From Methylovulum sp. (lineage in GTDB: Bacteria; Pseudomonadota; Gammaproteobacteria; Methylococcales; Methylomonadaceae): a stretch of DNA of 5,528 nucleotides. Below, one piece after another: positions 1-5,058 of the stretch. Every line of letters starts with the position of its first letter. Position 1 is the stretch's first letter. A model generated the notes under the pieces. The model searched no databases, was not told the DNA's origin, and saw nothing but the letters and a program-made list of their open reading frames with translations. The translations under genes were made by a program, and so were the position numbers. The stretch is taken from contig JAQTNZ010000208.1 of NCBI GenBank assembly GCA_028713595.1, positions 1-5,528 of the forward strand. Direction: 5' to 3'.

Positions 1-365
1 GAGCCTCCCAAACGCCTGATGGCATCCGCGTTTTTGATGTACGCGTCTTCGGTTCGGGACAGGCCGGCATGGGAGCGCTGGGCAATGTCAAACAGCTCCT
101 TCTGTACGGCCACCTGCTCCTCGTAGCTGTCCGTCACCATCGCCAGCTTTGCGGTCAATGTCTGGTAATTGTCCGCAGTTCGGATGATTTCAGCACCCCA
201 TTGGGCAATCATTTCCGCAAACTTGAACGCCAAAAACTGGTTGAGGCGGTTGCCCAAGGTGCCCAGCTGGTTGTCAAGGGTCTGCACGTCCCCGCGCACC
301 TCGTTGACCGACGGCGAGGCATTGTTCTGTGCGTCAATAATCAGGCGGACACGAAGATCGGACAT
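1..365 (-). CDS. Tail tape measure protein, N-terminal part (3' end beyond the left edge)
   Basis: This open frame begins at the ATG at 365 and is still open at base 1, giving about 121 residues. The protein starts MSDLRVRLIIDAQ and continues with a stretch around residues 60-105 (ADNYQTLTAKLAMVTDS, then QKELFDIAQRSHAGLSRTEDAY) that matches the usual N-terminus of siphophage tape measure proteins. Such proteins set tail length and run inside the tail tube. It follows the tail chaperone, the normal place for this gene. The ATG at 365 is the only conventional start, since an in-frame TAA lies at 389-387 and no ATG, GTG or TTG falls between. No Shine-Dalgarno is visible upstream, which is odd for a large structural gene. 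A terminator lies 54 bases upstream on the same strand. Family assignment rests on sequence pattern and position; the bulk of the protein is not visible. Confidence 0.85.
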   Translation of the reverse strand, partial: MSDLRVRLIIDAQNNASPSVNEVRGDVQTLDNQLGTLGNRLNQFLAFKFAEMIAQWGAEIIRTADNYQTLTAKLAMVTDSYEEQVAVQKELFDIAQRSHAGLSRTEDAYIKNADAIRRLGG

Positions 366-418
366 AAAGGTCGGATGGCAAGGAATTTATCAGGCTTTAT
401 GATCACGTTTTGAAGGTC

Positions 419-447
419 AAAAAAAAAGGTGTGAAATGTTTCACACC
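419..447 (-). terminator. Rho-independent terminator before the tape measure gene
   Basis: Read on the minus strand, GGTGTGAA (447-440) pairs perfectly with TTCACACC (435-428) around a 4-base loop, giving an 8-bp stem followed at once by nine T residues (427-419). This is a textbook intrinsic terminator. It lies 21 bases past the stop of the small gene ending at 469 and 54 bases before the tape measure start. On the plus strand the hairpin is followed only by C and four T, so termination in that direction should be weaker. Its position inside a structural operon suggests attenuation, antitermination, or the downstream flank of an inserted small gene. Confidence 0.85.
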
Positions 448-468
448 CTTTTGGCATCATCGATAGTT

Positions 469-627
469 TTAATTCATATCAATCCATTTTTGCTTGGCAT
501 CAGCCGCACCATAACCTATAAAAACAGCAACTGACGCTAAAGCCCTTGCAAATTGATAGAGTGGAAAAGACAACAACCGCAAAAAAATTATATGCAACGG
601 CAATAATATCCTGCCCTTAAATTTCAT
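469..627 (-). CDS. Small hydrophobic, probably membrane protein of unknown function
   Basis: This is a 52-residue frame starting at ATG 627, 20 bases after the stop of the frameshifted chaperone. The N-terminus is basic (MKFKGR). Two hydrophobic stretches follow, at about residues 7-25 (ILLPLHIIFLRLLSFPLYQF) and 28-41 (ARALASVAVFIGYG), then a short polar tail (DAKQKWIDMN). That layout fits a small membrane protein. The frame also extends upstream to a TTG at 738, but those codons overlap the chaperone extension, so the ATG is preferred. The ribosome site is weak (AGG or GGA upstream). Base composition falls to about 38% GC over 481-660 (69 of 180 by hand count), against roughly 53-58% in sampled 60-base lines of the neighbouring tail genes. 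Together with the terminator just downstream, this resembles a late-inserted 'moron' gene. I do not recognise the family, and a chance frame is possible. Confidence 0.5.
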   Translation of the reverse strand: MKFKGRILLPLHIIFLRLLSFPLYQFARALASVAVFIGYGAADAKQKWIDMN

Positions 628-647
628 TGTATCCACGCCTAAAATGT

Positions 648-1114
648 TTACAACGTCTCTAAATACGCGATCACCTCTAAAAAAAACGACCACGGGTAAT
701 CCAACACATTTACATGTCCACGCTCGATCAGGATGCAACAGGCACGGTAGATGGGCCTGGCACTAGATCGTTTGTTGCGGGGCTTTCCGCTTTTTGCCTT
801 TTTTCGTCCAGGGCTTTCTTCGCCCGTCTGCGGGACAAAAAAGAGGTGTTGGCCTCGACAAACGCGCTGGCTATGGCATCCCAGTCCGAGCCGCACAGGT
901 CGGCCATGTCGGCCGCCGTACCATCAGCAGCGGTCACGGCCAAATTTCCGCCCAAGTGCGCCACCAATTTGTCGGTGTTGACAAAGATAAGGTCGTCCAG
1001 CCCGGCGAAGTCGCCCTCGGCCATTTCGACCAAGGCCGCGCAATCACGCACCTTAAGCTCCTTGGCGACGGCCTTGTATCCGCAGCCCAATTCGATAGTC
1101 TTGTCAGGTTTCAT
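648..1114 (-). CDS. Tail assembly chaperone, long form made by -1 ribosomal frameshift (G-T-like)
   Basis: The predicted long product uses codons 1-93 of the chaperone frame (1114-836). It then slips one base back at the T TTT TTG heptamer (842-836) and continues from GTC at 836 for 62 more codons to the TAA at 650-648, giving about 155 residues. The new segment starts with a basic, Lys/Arg-rich linker and ends in a compact, protein-like stretch (IYRACCILIERGHVN, then YPWSFFLEVIAYLE). In lambda-like and many other siphophages, a -1 shift between tube and tape measure genes yields a minor long chaperone. The shared N-terminus engages the tape measure and the extension recruits tube subunits. 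Gene position, slippery-site phase and an open -1 frame all agree. The extension being a real domain is inferred; I could not compare it with known proteins. Confidence 0.7.
728..1114 (-). CDS. Tail assembly chaperone, short unshifted form (G-like)
   Basis: This 128-residue protein starts at ATG 1114, which shares one base with the TGA of the tail tube gene (TGATG). There is no clear Shine-Dalgarno, so translation is probably coupled to the tube gene. Residues 1-30 (MKPDKTIELGCGYKAVAKEL and on) and the acidic, Ala-rich middle (about 30-90, including SDWDAIASAFVEAN) have the character of tail assembly chaperones, and the slot between tube and tape measure genes is diagnostic. After residue 93 the unshifted frame becomes a basic helix (SRRRAKKALDEKRQKAE) and a low-complexity Pro/Ser/Val end. 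Its role is inferred to be keeping the tape measure protein soluble and competent for tube assembly. Members are poorly conserved in sequence, so the call depends mostly on position and the frameshift signal. Confidence 0.75.
   Translation of the reverse strand: MKPDKTIELGCGYKAVAKELKVRDCAALVEMAEGDFAGLDDLIFVNTDKLVAHLGGNLAVTAADGTAADMADLCGSDWDAIASAFVEANTSFLSRRRAKKALDEKRQKAESPATNDLVPGPSTVPVAS
836..842 (-). promoter_or_regulatory. Programmed -1 frameshift site (T TTT TTG)
   Basis: In the chaperone frame the codons are TCT (844-842), TTT (841-839) and TTG (838-836), so the heptamer T TTT TTG is in the X XXY YYZ phase required for tandem -1 slippage. The -1 frame is open from well before this point to 648. 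A short GC-rich hairpin, CCCG-CAGA-CGGG (834-823), begins two bases downstream. That is closer than the usual 5-9 base spacer, so its stimulatory role is doubtful. No other canonical heptamer in correct phase was found in the last third of the short chaperone frame. Confidence 0.65.
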
Positions 1115-1857
1115 CAGCCGTACACCACATCAGTATCGAAAGAATGCTCAGCTTGGCCGTCCAGCTTGATCACCGTCCCGTCAAATTCCGCCGCCACGAA
1201 ATCATCATTTAACAGGTTGATGTCCGTCTTGGGTATAAGCACCATTTTAGGGATGATGCCGTATGCGTCAGTGTCGTCTTCAAGCCGCACACCGTCAAAT
1301 GTCAGCTGCACCTCAATCTTGGAAGCCTCGCCGCCCGCAATGCGCGTACCTGTTATTGCCGCATAGCTGTAGGCTATGGCCGTGCTGGCATTATCGACAA
1401 TAGACCCCGTGCTCAAGGCGCGGATTGCGCCGATGCGGGGGTTGACTTCAAAATCCACCCCTACGGTCTTACCAGTGATGGCAACCGACGACACGTTGCG
1501 GTTGTCCAGCCCGACCCACACATCATGGGGTAGCGCATGTGATTCGGCGGTGACCGTGCCGCTACCAGTACTCAACGCATCAGCCGTGCCCAAAAACAGC
1601 ATGGCCAACATCTCAGGATCGGCGGCGTTGATTCCGATGCCCACCATCGTCGGCTTCGGCACGGACACCACGCCCTTTACCCGACCATAATCGCCCCGCT
1701 GTTTTGATGTCCGCGTTTTCAGCGTGGCATCGGTTTTTATCGACAACTTACTGCCGGCAATCGGCCCTATCAAAGTTTCCGGCAAAGTGCCGTCAGGATT
1801 GTATCGGCGCAAATAAATATCGCCTTTGTATTGGATACCAGCCGTCGTAACGCCCAT
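1114..1857 (-). CDS. Major tail tube protein (siphovirus type)
   Basis: This 247-residue protein probably forms the hexameric rings of the tail tube. It starts at ATG 1857 behind a strong Shine-Dalgarno, AGAGGT (1871-1866), with an 8-base spacer, and four bases after the preceding stop. The N-terminal part (residues 5-72) has alternating beta-type sequence with basic residues (KLSIKTDATLKTRTSKQRGD at 37-56). A central region (about 105-150) includes HDVWVGLDNRNVSSVAI and DFEVNP-R-IGAI. The C-terminal stretch FDGVRLEDDTDAYGIIPKMV (188-207) followed by DFVAAEFDGTVIKLDG is typical of phage tail tube proteins that end with a short domain of ligand-like strands. The neighbours agree: tail terminator or connector genes upstream, chaperone and tape measure downstream. 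No sheath gene lies next to it, which argues for a non-contractile tail. Confidence 0.82.
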   Translation of the reverse strand: MGVTTAGIQYKGDIYLRRYNPDGTLPETLIGPIAGSKLSIKTDATLKTRTSKQRGDYGRVKGVVSVPKPTMVGIGINAADPEMLAMLFLGTADALSTGSGTVTAESHALPHDVWVGLDNRNVSSVAITGKTVGVDFEVNPRIGAIRALSTGSIVDNASTAIAYSYAAITGTRIAGGEASKIEVQLTFDGVRLEDDTDAYGIIPKMVLIPKTDINLLNDDFVAAEFDGTVIKLDGQAEHSFDTDVVYG

Positions 1858-1861
1858 AATA

Positions 1862-2071
1862 TTAGACCTCTATCAAATAATGTGCCGCAAGCCAGTCGCG
1901 TTCGTCCGGCATAACGGCAATAGTTTCGCCCTTGGCAACGGGGACTCCGGCATGGGTGTGACCATTGACTGCCATCACCACCCTAATCCGCCCACCCCCC
2001 GCCGTCGGCGGTTGTTCAATAATGGCGGCATCCAAAAAATGACCACCCCCCAAATCCTCATCGCTCTCCAT
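1862..2071 (-). CDS. Small phage protein, DUF7210-like
   Basis: This 69-residue protein has a flexible, Gly/acid-rich start (about residues 1-28) and a compact C-terminal module with VNGHTHAGVPVAKGETIAV followed by DERDWLAAHYLIEV. The pattern 'HTHAG-x-x-x-x-x-G-x-x-I-x-V ... WL' is common in short phage structural-region proteins grouped as DUF7210-like; their role is not established. A GTG lies just upstream at 2074, but the ATG at 2071 shares one base with the preceding TGA (TGATG), as elsewhere in this operon. It also sits seven bases from a purine-rich GGGGA, so ATG is favoured. The tube gene follows four bases after the stop. Family name is from memory of the motif, with moderate certainty. 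Confidence 0.65.
   Translation of the reverse strand: MESDEDLGGGHFLDAAIIEQPPTAGGGRIRVVMAVNGHTHAGVPVAKGETIAVMPDERDWLAAHYLIEV
1866..1871 (-). promoter_or_regulatory. Ribosome binding site of the tail tube gene
   Basis: AGAGGT with an 8-base spacer to ATG 1857, lying just inside the end of the preceding small gene. It decides the start of the tube gene and suggests strong independent initiation, unlike the coupled genes around it. Confidence 0.75.
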
Positions 2072-2520
2072 CACCCCATCCCCGTAGTAATAACTTTTGT
2101 GGCAAACATTAACGGGAAATGTACAAACCCGTTATTTTCAGATTTGCGGTAAATATTCGGCACCCGTGACAAAGGGTTCAGCTCCTTGCGGATTTCATAC
2201 CCTTGCAGCACCGAAATGACATGCGCCAAAATTTGTCCCGCTTCCGCCTGGGCGGCGCCACCCGCATCGGCCACATTGCGCACAGACACCAAGACCAGCC
2301 AAATCTGCCAAACAACCTGGCTTTTGCCGTTTTTGTTTTCGCCGCCCGGCCCCGTGTCCACCTTGTCATCGTGGTACACCACGCCGATGGACGGGTGCAG
2401 CGCGTTCTTGACCAACCAGTCCAAACTCAGCGCCACCCTGATGTTCGGCGTGGGCACTTCGGTTAGCTGGTCACGCAACCGTGCGACAATCAATTGCCCT
2501 GCACTTAAATAATCGGCCAT
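2071..2520 (-). CDS. Mu gp37-like protein (DUF1834), probable tail completion/terminator protein
   Basis: This 149-residue protein has the features of the DUF1834/gp37 group. An N-terminal helix (MADYLSAGQLIVARLRDQL) is followed by a beta strand region, then WQIWLVLVSVRNVAD (71-85), an Ala-rich helix (89-108, AAQAEAGQILAHVISVLQGY), and a final strand pair (about 128-147). This helix-strand-helix-strand layout recalls tail terminator proteins that cap the tube at the head-proximal end. The start at 2520 shares one base with the stop of the DUF1320 gene (TGATG), and GGAA lies nine bases upstream. In Mu-like phages gp36 and gp37 are adjacent in this order. Function as tail completion protein is inferred from family and place. 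Confidence 0.78.
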   Translation of the reverse strand: MADYLSAGQLIVARLRDQLTEVPTPNIRVALSLDWLVKNALHPSIGVVYHDDKVDTGPGGENKNGKSQVVWQIWLVLVSVRNVADAGGAAQAEAGQILAHVISVLQGYEIRKELNPLSRVPNIYRKSENNGFVHFPLMFATKVITTGMG

Positions 2521-2933
2521 CAGAACTTGTTCCAGTCAAAATTGGACGACACCGCCCGCACGGCCATCGTGCCGGTCACGGCGACCGTCGTGTCGGTCGG
2601 CCCCAGCGTGATTTTTTTCGCCTGCACATCACGCAGCCACTGCACCGCATCTTTATAGCGCATAGTGACCGGCTCGTTTTCAATATTTTGGTACAGGATG
2701 CTGCGGGCGATATGGCCGCACATCTCCGGCAACGCGCTTTCGGCAATAACGCCGTCCGACAGGGGGAGCGGGTACACCGTCCGCAAATACCCGTCAATCT
2801 GACGGCTGGCGGCGGCAATGGCCGTCAGCACGGGCGCTTCGTTAAGCTCGCCCGTGCCGGGGTCAACCCCCGCACGTTGCTGCAACTCAAGCAACGTGAA
2901 CTGCGCAATCAATTGGTCGAGTGTGCAGTACAT
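2520..2933 (-). CDS. Mu gp36-like protein (DUF1320), head-tail connector region
   Basis: The 137-residue protein carries the DUF1320 signature: YCTLDQLIAQFTLLELQQ at the N-terminus, a helix AIAAASRQIDGYLRTVYPLPL (38-58) with the characteristic 'IDGYL...YPLPL', then LPEMCGHIARSILY (68-81) and a final helix MRYKDAVQWLRDVQAKKITL (91-110). Proteins of this family are mostly helical and are thought to act as adaptors between portal and tail, like head-completion proteins. The start is at ATG 2933, sharing one base with the TAA of the preceding gene (TAATG). Length is close to the family norm. Pairing with a gp37-like gene directly downstream supports the call strongly. Confidence 0.88.
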   Translation of the reverse strand: MYCTLDQLIAQFTLLELQQRAGVDPGTGELNEAPVLTAIAAASRQIDGYLRTVYPLPLSDGVIAESALPEMCGHIARSILYQNIENEPVTMRYKDAVQWLRDVQAKKITLGPTDTTVAVTGTMAVRAVSSNFDWNKF

Positions 2934-3232
2934 TACGCACCGCCCGCCGCATCCACCGCTTCGGGCGGTTGTTCGGGATTACCCTGATCCGCCGCTTCCG
3001 GTGGTTGTTCAGACTGGCCTTCAGCCAATGCTTCGGGTTTGCCCTGATCCGTCGCTTCCGGTGCGGTGACAAGGGGAGCGGGTTCTGCAATAACACCCAA
3101 TTCCCATAGCCTTATAACTTCATCGCCAGGCAGTTCAACAACGGCGCCGACAGCGTATTTCTTGCCCCCTGACTTCAGGGGCGACATGACCTTGCAGGGT
3201 ATCAGCCCGTCACCTTGCTGTTGCTGTTGCAT
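2933..3232 (-). CDS. Small DUF7210-like protein with acidic Pro/Glu/Gln repeat tail
   Basis: This 99-residue protein starts MQQQQQGDG at ATG 3232, immediately after the capsid gene's TAA, with GGTGG five bases upstream. Residues 10-50 form a small module, VMSPLKSGGKKYAVGAVVEL then RLWELGVIAE, which resembles the 'G-x-x-Y-x-x-G-x-x-V-x-L ... L-x-x-L-G-V' pattern of DUF7210-like phage proteins. The rest is low complexity and acidic, made of imperfect copies of PEAxDQGxPE (PEATDQGKPE, PEAADQGNPE, PEAVDAAGGA). Such tails are usually disordered. Its role is unknown. The position after the capsid gene suggests a head-associated or head-tail joining accessory protein, but that is inference. Confidence 0.7.
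   Translation of the reverse strand: MQQQQQGDGLIPCKVMSPLKSGGKKYAVGAVVELPGDEVIRLWELGVIAEPAPLVTAPEATDQGKPEALAEGQSEQPPEAADQGNPEQPPEAVDAAGGA
2958..3063. repeat. Short imperfect direct repeats coding for a PEAxDQGxPE tail
   Basis: Two 22-base copies, 2982-3003 and 3042-3063, differ at one position (CCCTGATCCG[C/T]CGCTTCCGGTG) and lie 60 bases (20 codons) apart. A further related unit, GCTTCGGGCGGTTGTTC at 2958-2974, resembles GCTTCCGGTGGTTGTTC at 2994-3010, a 36-base offset. Both spacings are multiples of three, so unit gain or loss would keep the reading frame. The repeats lie wholly inside the small gene at 2933-3232. Confidence 0.7.
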
Positions 3233-4174
3233 TTACGCCACCGCATTCTGGATTAAAAAACCCGAACTAATGCCCGACAAGACGGCCACGCGTTCGTAGC
3301 CGACACCGTACACCCATGCCTTTGTCGCGTTTTCCCAATACGGCAGCTCAACCAGTGGGTTGCCTTCCATCGCATAGGTATAGCCAAACGATGGCTCTTC
3401 GTTGGTGGACGGCTCTGGCGGCACATAGGCCAAAATGGCGTCCTTGCCCCATAAATCGGTTGACACATTGGTGTCATCGGTCGCAATGGCCTTGCCTATC
3501 AGCACCGTGTCGACCTCAAAAACACTGGCCAACAGATCGGATGTCAGGACACCCTTTTGCGTGTATTTGATTTTGTCCAGCAACCTGGGGTGCTCTTTCA
3601 GTTGCCGGAAAACGGTGGCGCTGATTTCAAAAACATTGGGATAAATCCCCGTTTGCTGCCGGATGGCCTCTTTGGCGTCGTTGACATCAGAAATGGGGTC
3701 GGAGTTGGCATAGTCAGACCATTGGCTGGTGCCGCTTAACGTCACCTTATTGGTGGACGCATAATTGGCGGCGTTCCGGGCGATAGAGGCTTGCTGATAC
3801 TCCAGCTGCAATTCCGACACCCGCATGTTCAGGTTGATGGCCCGTGAGGCCACGTCAATGCCCGGCACGATGGAGGCGTCCCGCAACTGCTCACGCGGCA
3901 CCAGCACTTCAATGCCGTGGTTTTCTAGGGCAAAGGGCTTGCCCAAATAACCAAAGGTTATGCGCTTGTAAGCCGTGCCTGGTGCGCGGCGGGTGTTGTA
4001 AAGCCTGAACGCTTCTTTGCCGAATTCTAGAATTTGGCCACCGGACGTCTGGACAGGCACTCGCGGGAACAGCCCCATGCCGATATTGCCGGGCAACACA
4101 TACCCCTGCACAACCGTGGTCAGGATGGGGTCAATCACCCGCGATTGGGCAAGGTTTAAATTTTGTACAGTCAT
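3233..4174 (-). CDS. Major capsid protein, HK97 fold
   Basis: This 313-residue protein forms the icosahedral shell. The N-terminal part contains DPILTTVVQGYVLPG (15-29) and the LFPRVPV turn (35-41). A region FALENHGIEVLVPREQLRDA (81-100) corresponds to the long-helix entry. The diagnostic segment is at 163-230: DVNDAKEAIRQQTGIYPN, then HPRLLDKIKYTQKGVLTSDL, then VFEVDTVLIGKA. This matches a widespread capsid family in which the helix-rich P domain is followed by 'HP-x-x-x-D-x-I-K-Y-T'. There is no N-terminal delta domain, consistent with a separate scaffold protein upstream. The start is ATG 4174 with AGGGAA (4188-4183) eight bases upstream, partly overlapping the stop of the decoration gene. 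Call is firm by sequence pattern and context. Confidence 0.92.
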   Translation of the reverse strand: MTVQNLNLAQSRVIDPILTTVVQGYVLPGNIGMGLFPRVPVQTSGGQILEFGKEAFRLYNTRRAPGTAYKRITFGYLGKPFALENHGIEVLVPREQLRDASIVPGIDVASRAINLNMRVSELQLEYQQASIARNAANYASTNKVTLSGTSQWSDYANSDPISDVNDAKEAIRQQTGIYPNVFEISATVFRQLKEHPRLLDKIKYTQKGVLTSDLLASVFEVDTVLIGKAIATDDTNVSTDLWGKDAILAYVPPEPSTNEEPSFGYTYAMEGNPLVELPYWENATKAWVYGVGYERVAVLSGISSGFLIQNAVA

Positions 4175-4182
4175 GATGCTAA

Positions 4183-4188
4183 TTCCCT
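4183..4188 (-). promoter_or_regulatory. Ribosome binding site of the capsid gene
   Basis: AGGGAA with an 8-base spacer to ATG 4174. It overlaps the last bases of the decoration gene's TAG stop (4189-4187). This is one of the two clearest sites in the operon and precedes the product needed in the highest copy number. Confidence 0.75.
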
Positions 4189-4534
4189 AATTCGACAACA
4201 GTAAAACTTCAAACGCGATGCCCGCCGCCGACACCGCTGACAACGCCCGTGCGACGGCAATACCCGTATTATGGGTAATCAACCTGCCGCCACTGCCCAC
4301 TTCCAGTTGCGCACCGTTTGCGATGGCCGCGCCCGATACGGCAATCGTCGTGCCTTGCACGTCAACACCTACGGCATCACCAGCAACAGCATCGGTGATG
4401 GCAAACCCGTACACGGCGACACCCGCACCGGCAATACTGCCCGCATACGTCAAGGGGGAATAGGCCGTCACGTCCGTCGCGGCGATGACCGACAACGTCA
4501 ATAGAGGTTTCTTGCTTGCAGTATAAGCAGTCAT
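4187..4534 (-). CDS. DUF2190-like capsid decoration protein
   Basis: This protein of about 115 residues is rich in Ala, Gly, Val and Thr, with alternating short strands: YSPLTYAG-SIAGAGVAVYGFAI (26-47), then AGDAVGVDVQGTTIAV (51-66), then IANGAQLEVGSGGRLI and a final AVARALSAVSAAGIAFEVLLLS. The pattern 'G-x-A-x-x-DA-x-AG-x-x-V-x-V' and the closing 'G-x-A-x-x-A-x-x-G' strand fit DUF2190, a family associated with small trimeric proteins that decorate or cement phage capsids. It sits between scaffold and capsid genes, as decoration genes often do. Two starts are possible, GTG 4537 and ATG 4534. The ATG is preferred because GGGGG lies six bases before it (only three before the GTG), and it gives the TGATG one-base overlap with the scaffold stop that recurs in this operon. 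Confidence 0.8.
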   Translation of the reverse strand: MTAYTASKKPLLTLSVIAATDVTAYSPLTYAGSIAGAGVAVYGFAITDAVAGDAVGVDVQGTTIAVSGAAIANGAQLEVGSGGRLITHNTGIAVARALSAVSAAGIAFEVLLLSN

Positions 4535-5058
4535 CACGCACCCCCGACCATTTTAACGGCGGTCATATAATTAACGCCTGCATTGGCCCGCATATAGGCC
4601 AGCGCCTTGTTATGTAAGGCCAACCCCGCCGCATCAACTTTGGTGCCTGGCGGGGCTGAAAAATCGGAAACAACCTCGTCGCCCTGGCCCTGGTATTGGC
4701 TAAAGTCCACCGCACCCGTTTTGACCGCCACGGGCAGTGCGGCCAGTATGCTTTTGAAAAAATCCCGCTGATTGGTTTGCTTCTTGGTGTCGCCATCGCC
4801 GACGCTAAACTCAAACAGGCCTGTGTCGGCATCACCCAGGTGCAGCATAAAATCGACCGCGCCCTCAAGCAATGCGGGTTTCACCCCGCGCTTTATGTGC
4901 GCGTCAATCTCGGCCTGACATTCCGCGCGTTTACGCACAGCGCGTTCGGCGGCCAGTTGCTGTTCCAGTGTTTTTGATTGGGCGGAAAAGTCCGCCACCT
5001 GTCTTAGTGCGTCCGCCGCCTCGCGTCTTGCGGCATCCAGCTCGGCCTGTGTCGCCAT
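4534..5058 (-). CDS. Nested in-frame scaffold protein (Mu Z / lambda Nu3-like arrangement)
   Basis: An ATG at 5058, inside the protease-scaffold gene and in the same frame, begins MATQAELDAARRE exactly where the disordered linker ends and the coiled coil begins. It has an AGGA seven bases upstream (5069-5066), better than most true starts in this window. The product would be 174 residues of scaffold without protease. Separate production of extra scaffold from an internal start within the protease gene is established for Mu (I/Z) and lambda (C/Nu3). Here it is inferred from the ribosome site and domain boundary and has not been demonstrated. Confidence 0.65.
   Translation of the reverse strand: MATQAELDAARREAADALRQVADFSAQSKTLEQQLAAERAVRKRAECQAEIDAHIKRGVKPALLEGAVDFMLHLGDADTGLFEFSVGDGDTKKQTNQRDFFKSILAALPVAVKTGAVDFSQYQGQGDEVVSDFSAPPGTKVDAAGLALHNKALAYMRANAGVNYMTAVKMVGGA

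Noticed and set aside
390..420. Possible promoter between the terminator and the tape measure gene (TTGACC at 420-415)
   Set aside because: The nearest -10-like sequences (CATAAA, TGATAA) are at about 13 and 22 bases spacing, neither acceptable, so it is not listed as a feature.
628..738. Upstream extension of the small hydrophobic gene to a TTG start at 738
   Set aside because: The extra 37 codons overlap the chaperone extension in another frame and add no recognisable sequence. The ATG at 627 lies just after the frameshifted stop and is a better start.
801..811. Other A-rich slippery candidates in the chaperone gene (GAA AAA AGG and CAA AAA GCG)
   Set aside because: In the reading phase neither forms X XXY YYZ; the A-site codon would mispair at its middle position after a slip.
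794..1366. 190-codon plus-strand open frame across the chaperone and tube genes
   Set aside because: It runs antisense to two well-supported genes, has low-complexity basic composition and no family resemblance. It is a shadow of GC-rich coding on the other strand.
2481..2987. 168-codon plus-strand open frame opposite the gp36-like gene
   Set aside because: Rich in Arg, His and Gln as expected for an antisense shadow, and it covers the firm DUF1320 gene.
2958..3063. CRISPR-like repeat array
   Set aside because: The repeats are few, imperfect, in frame and inside a coding gene. There are no uniform spacers.
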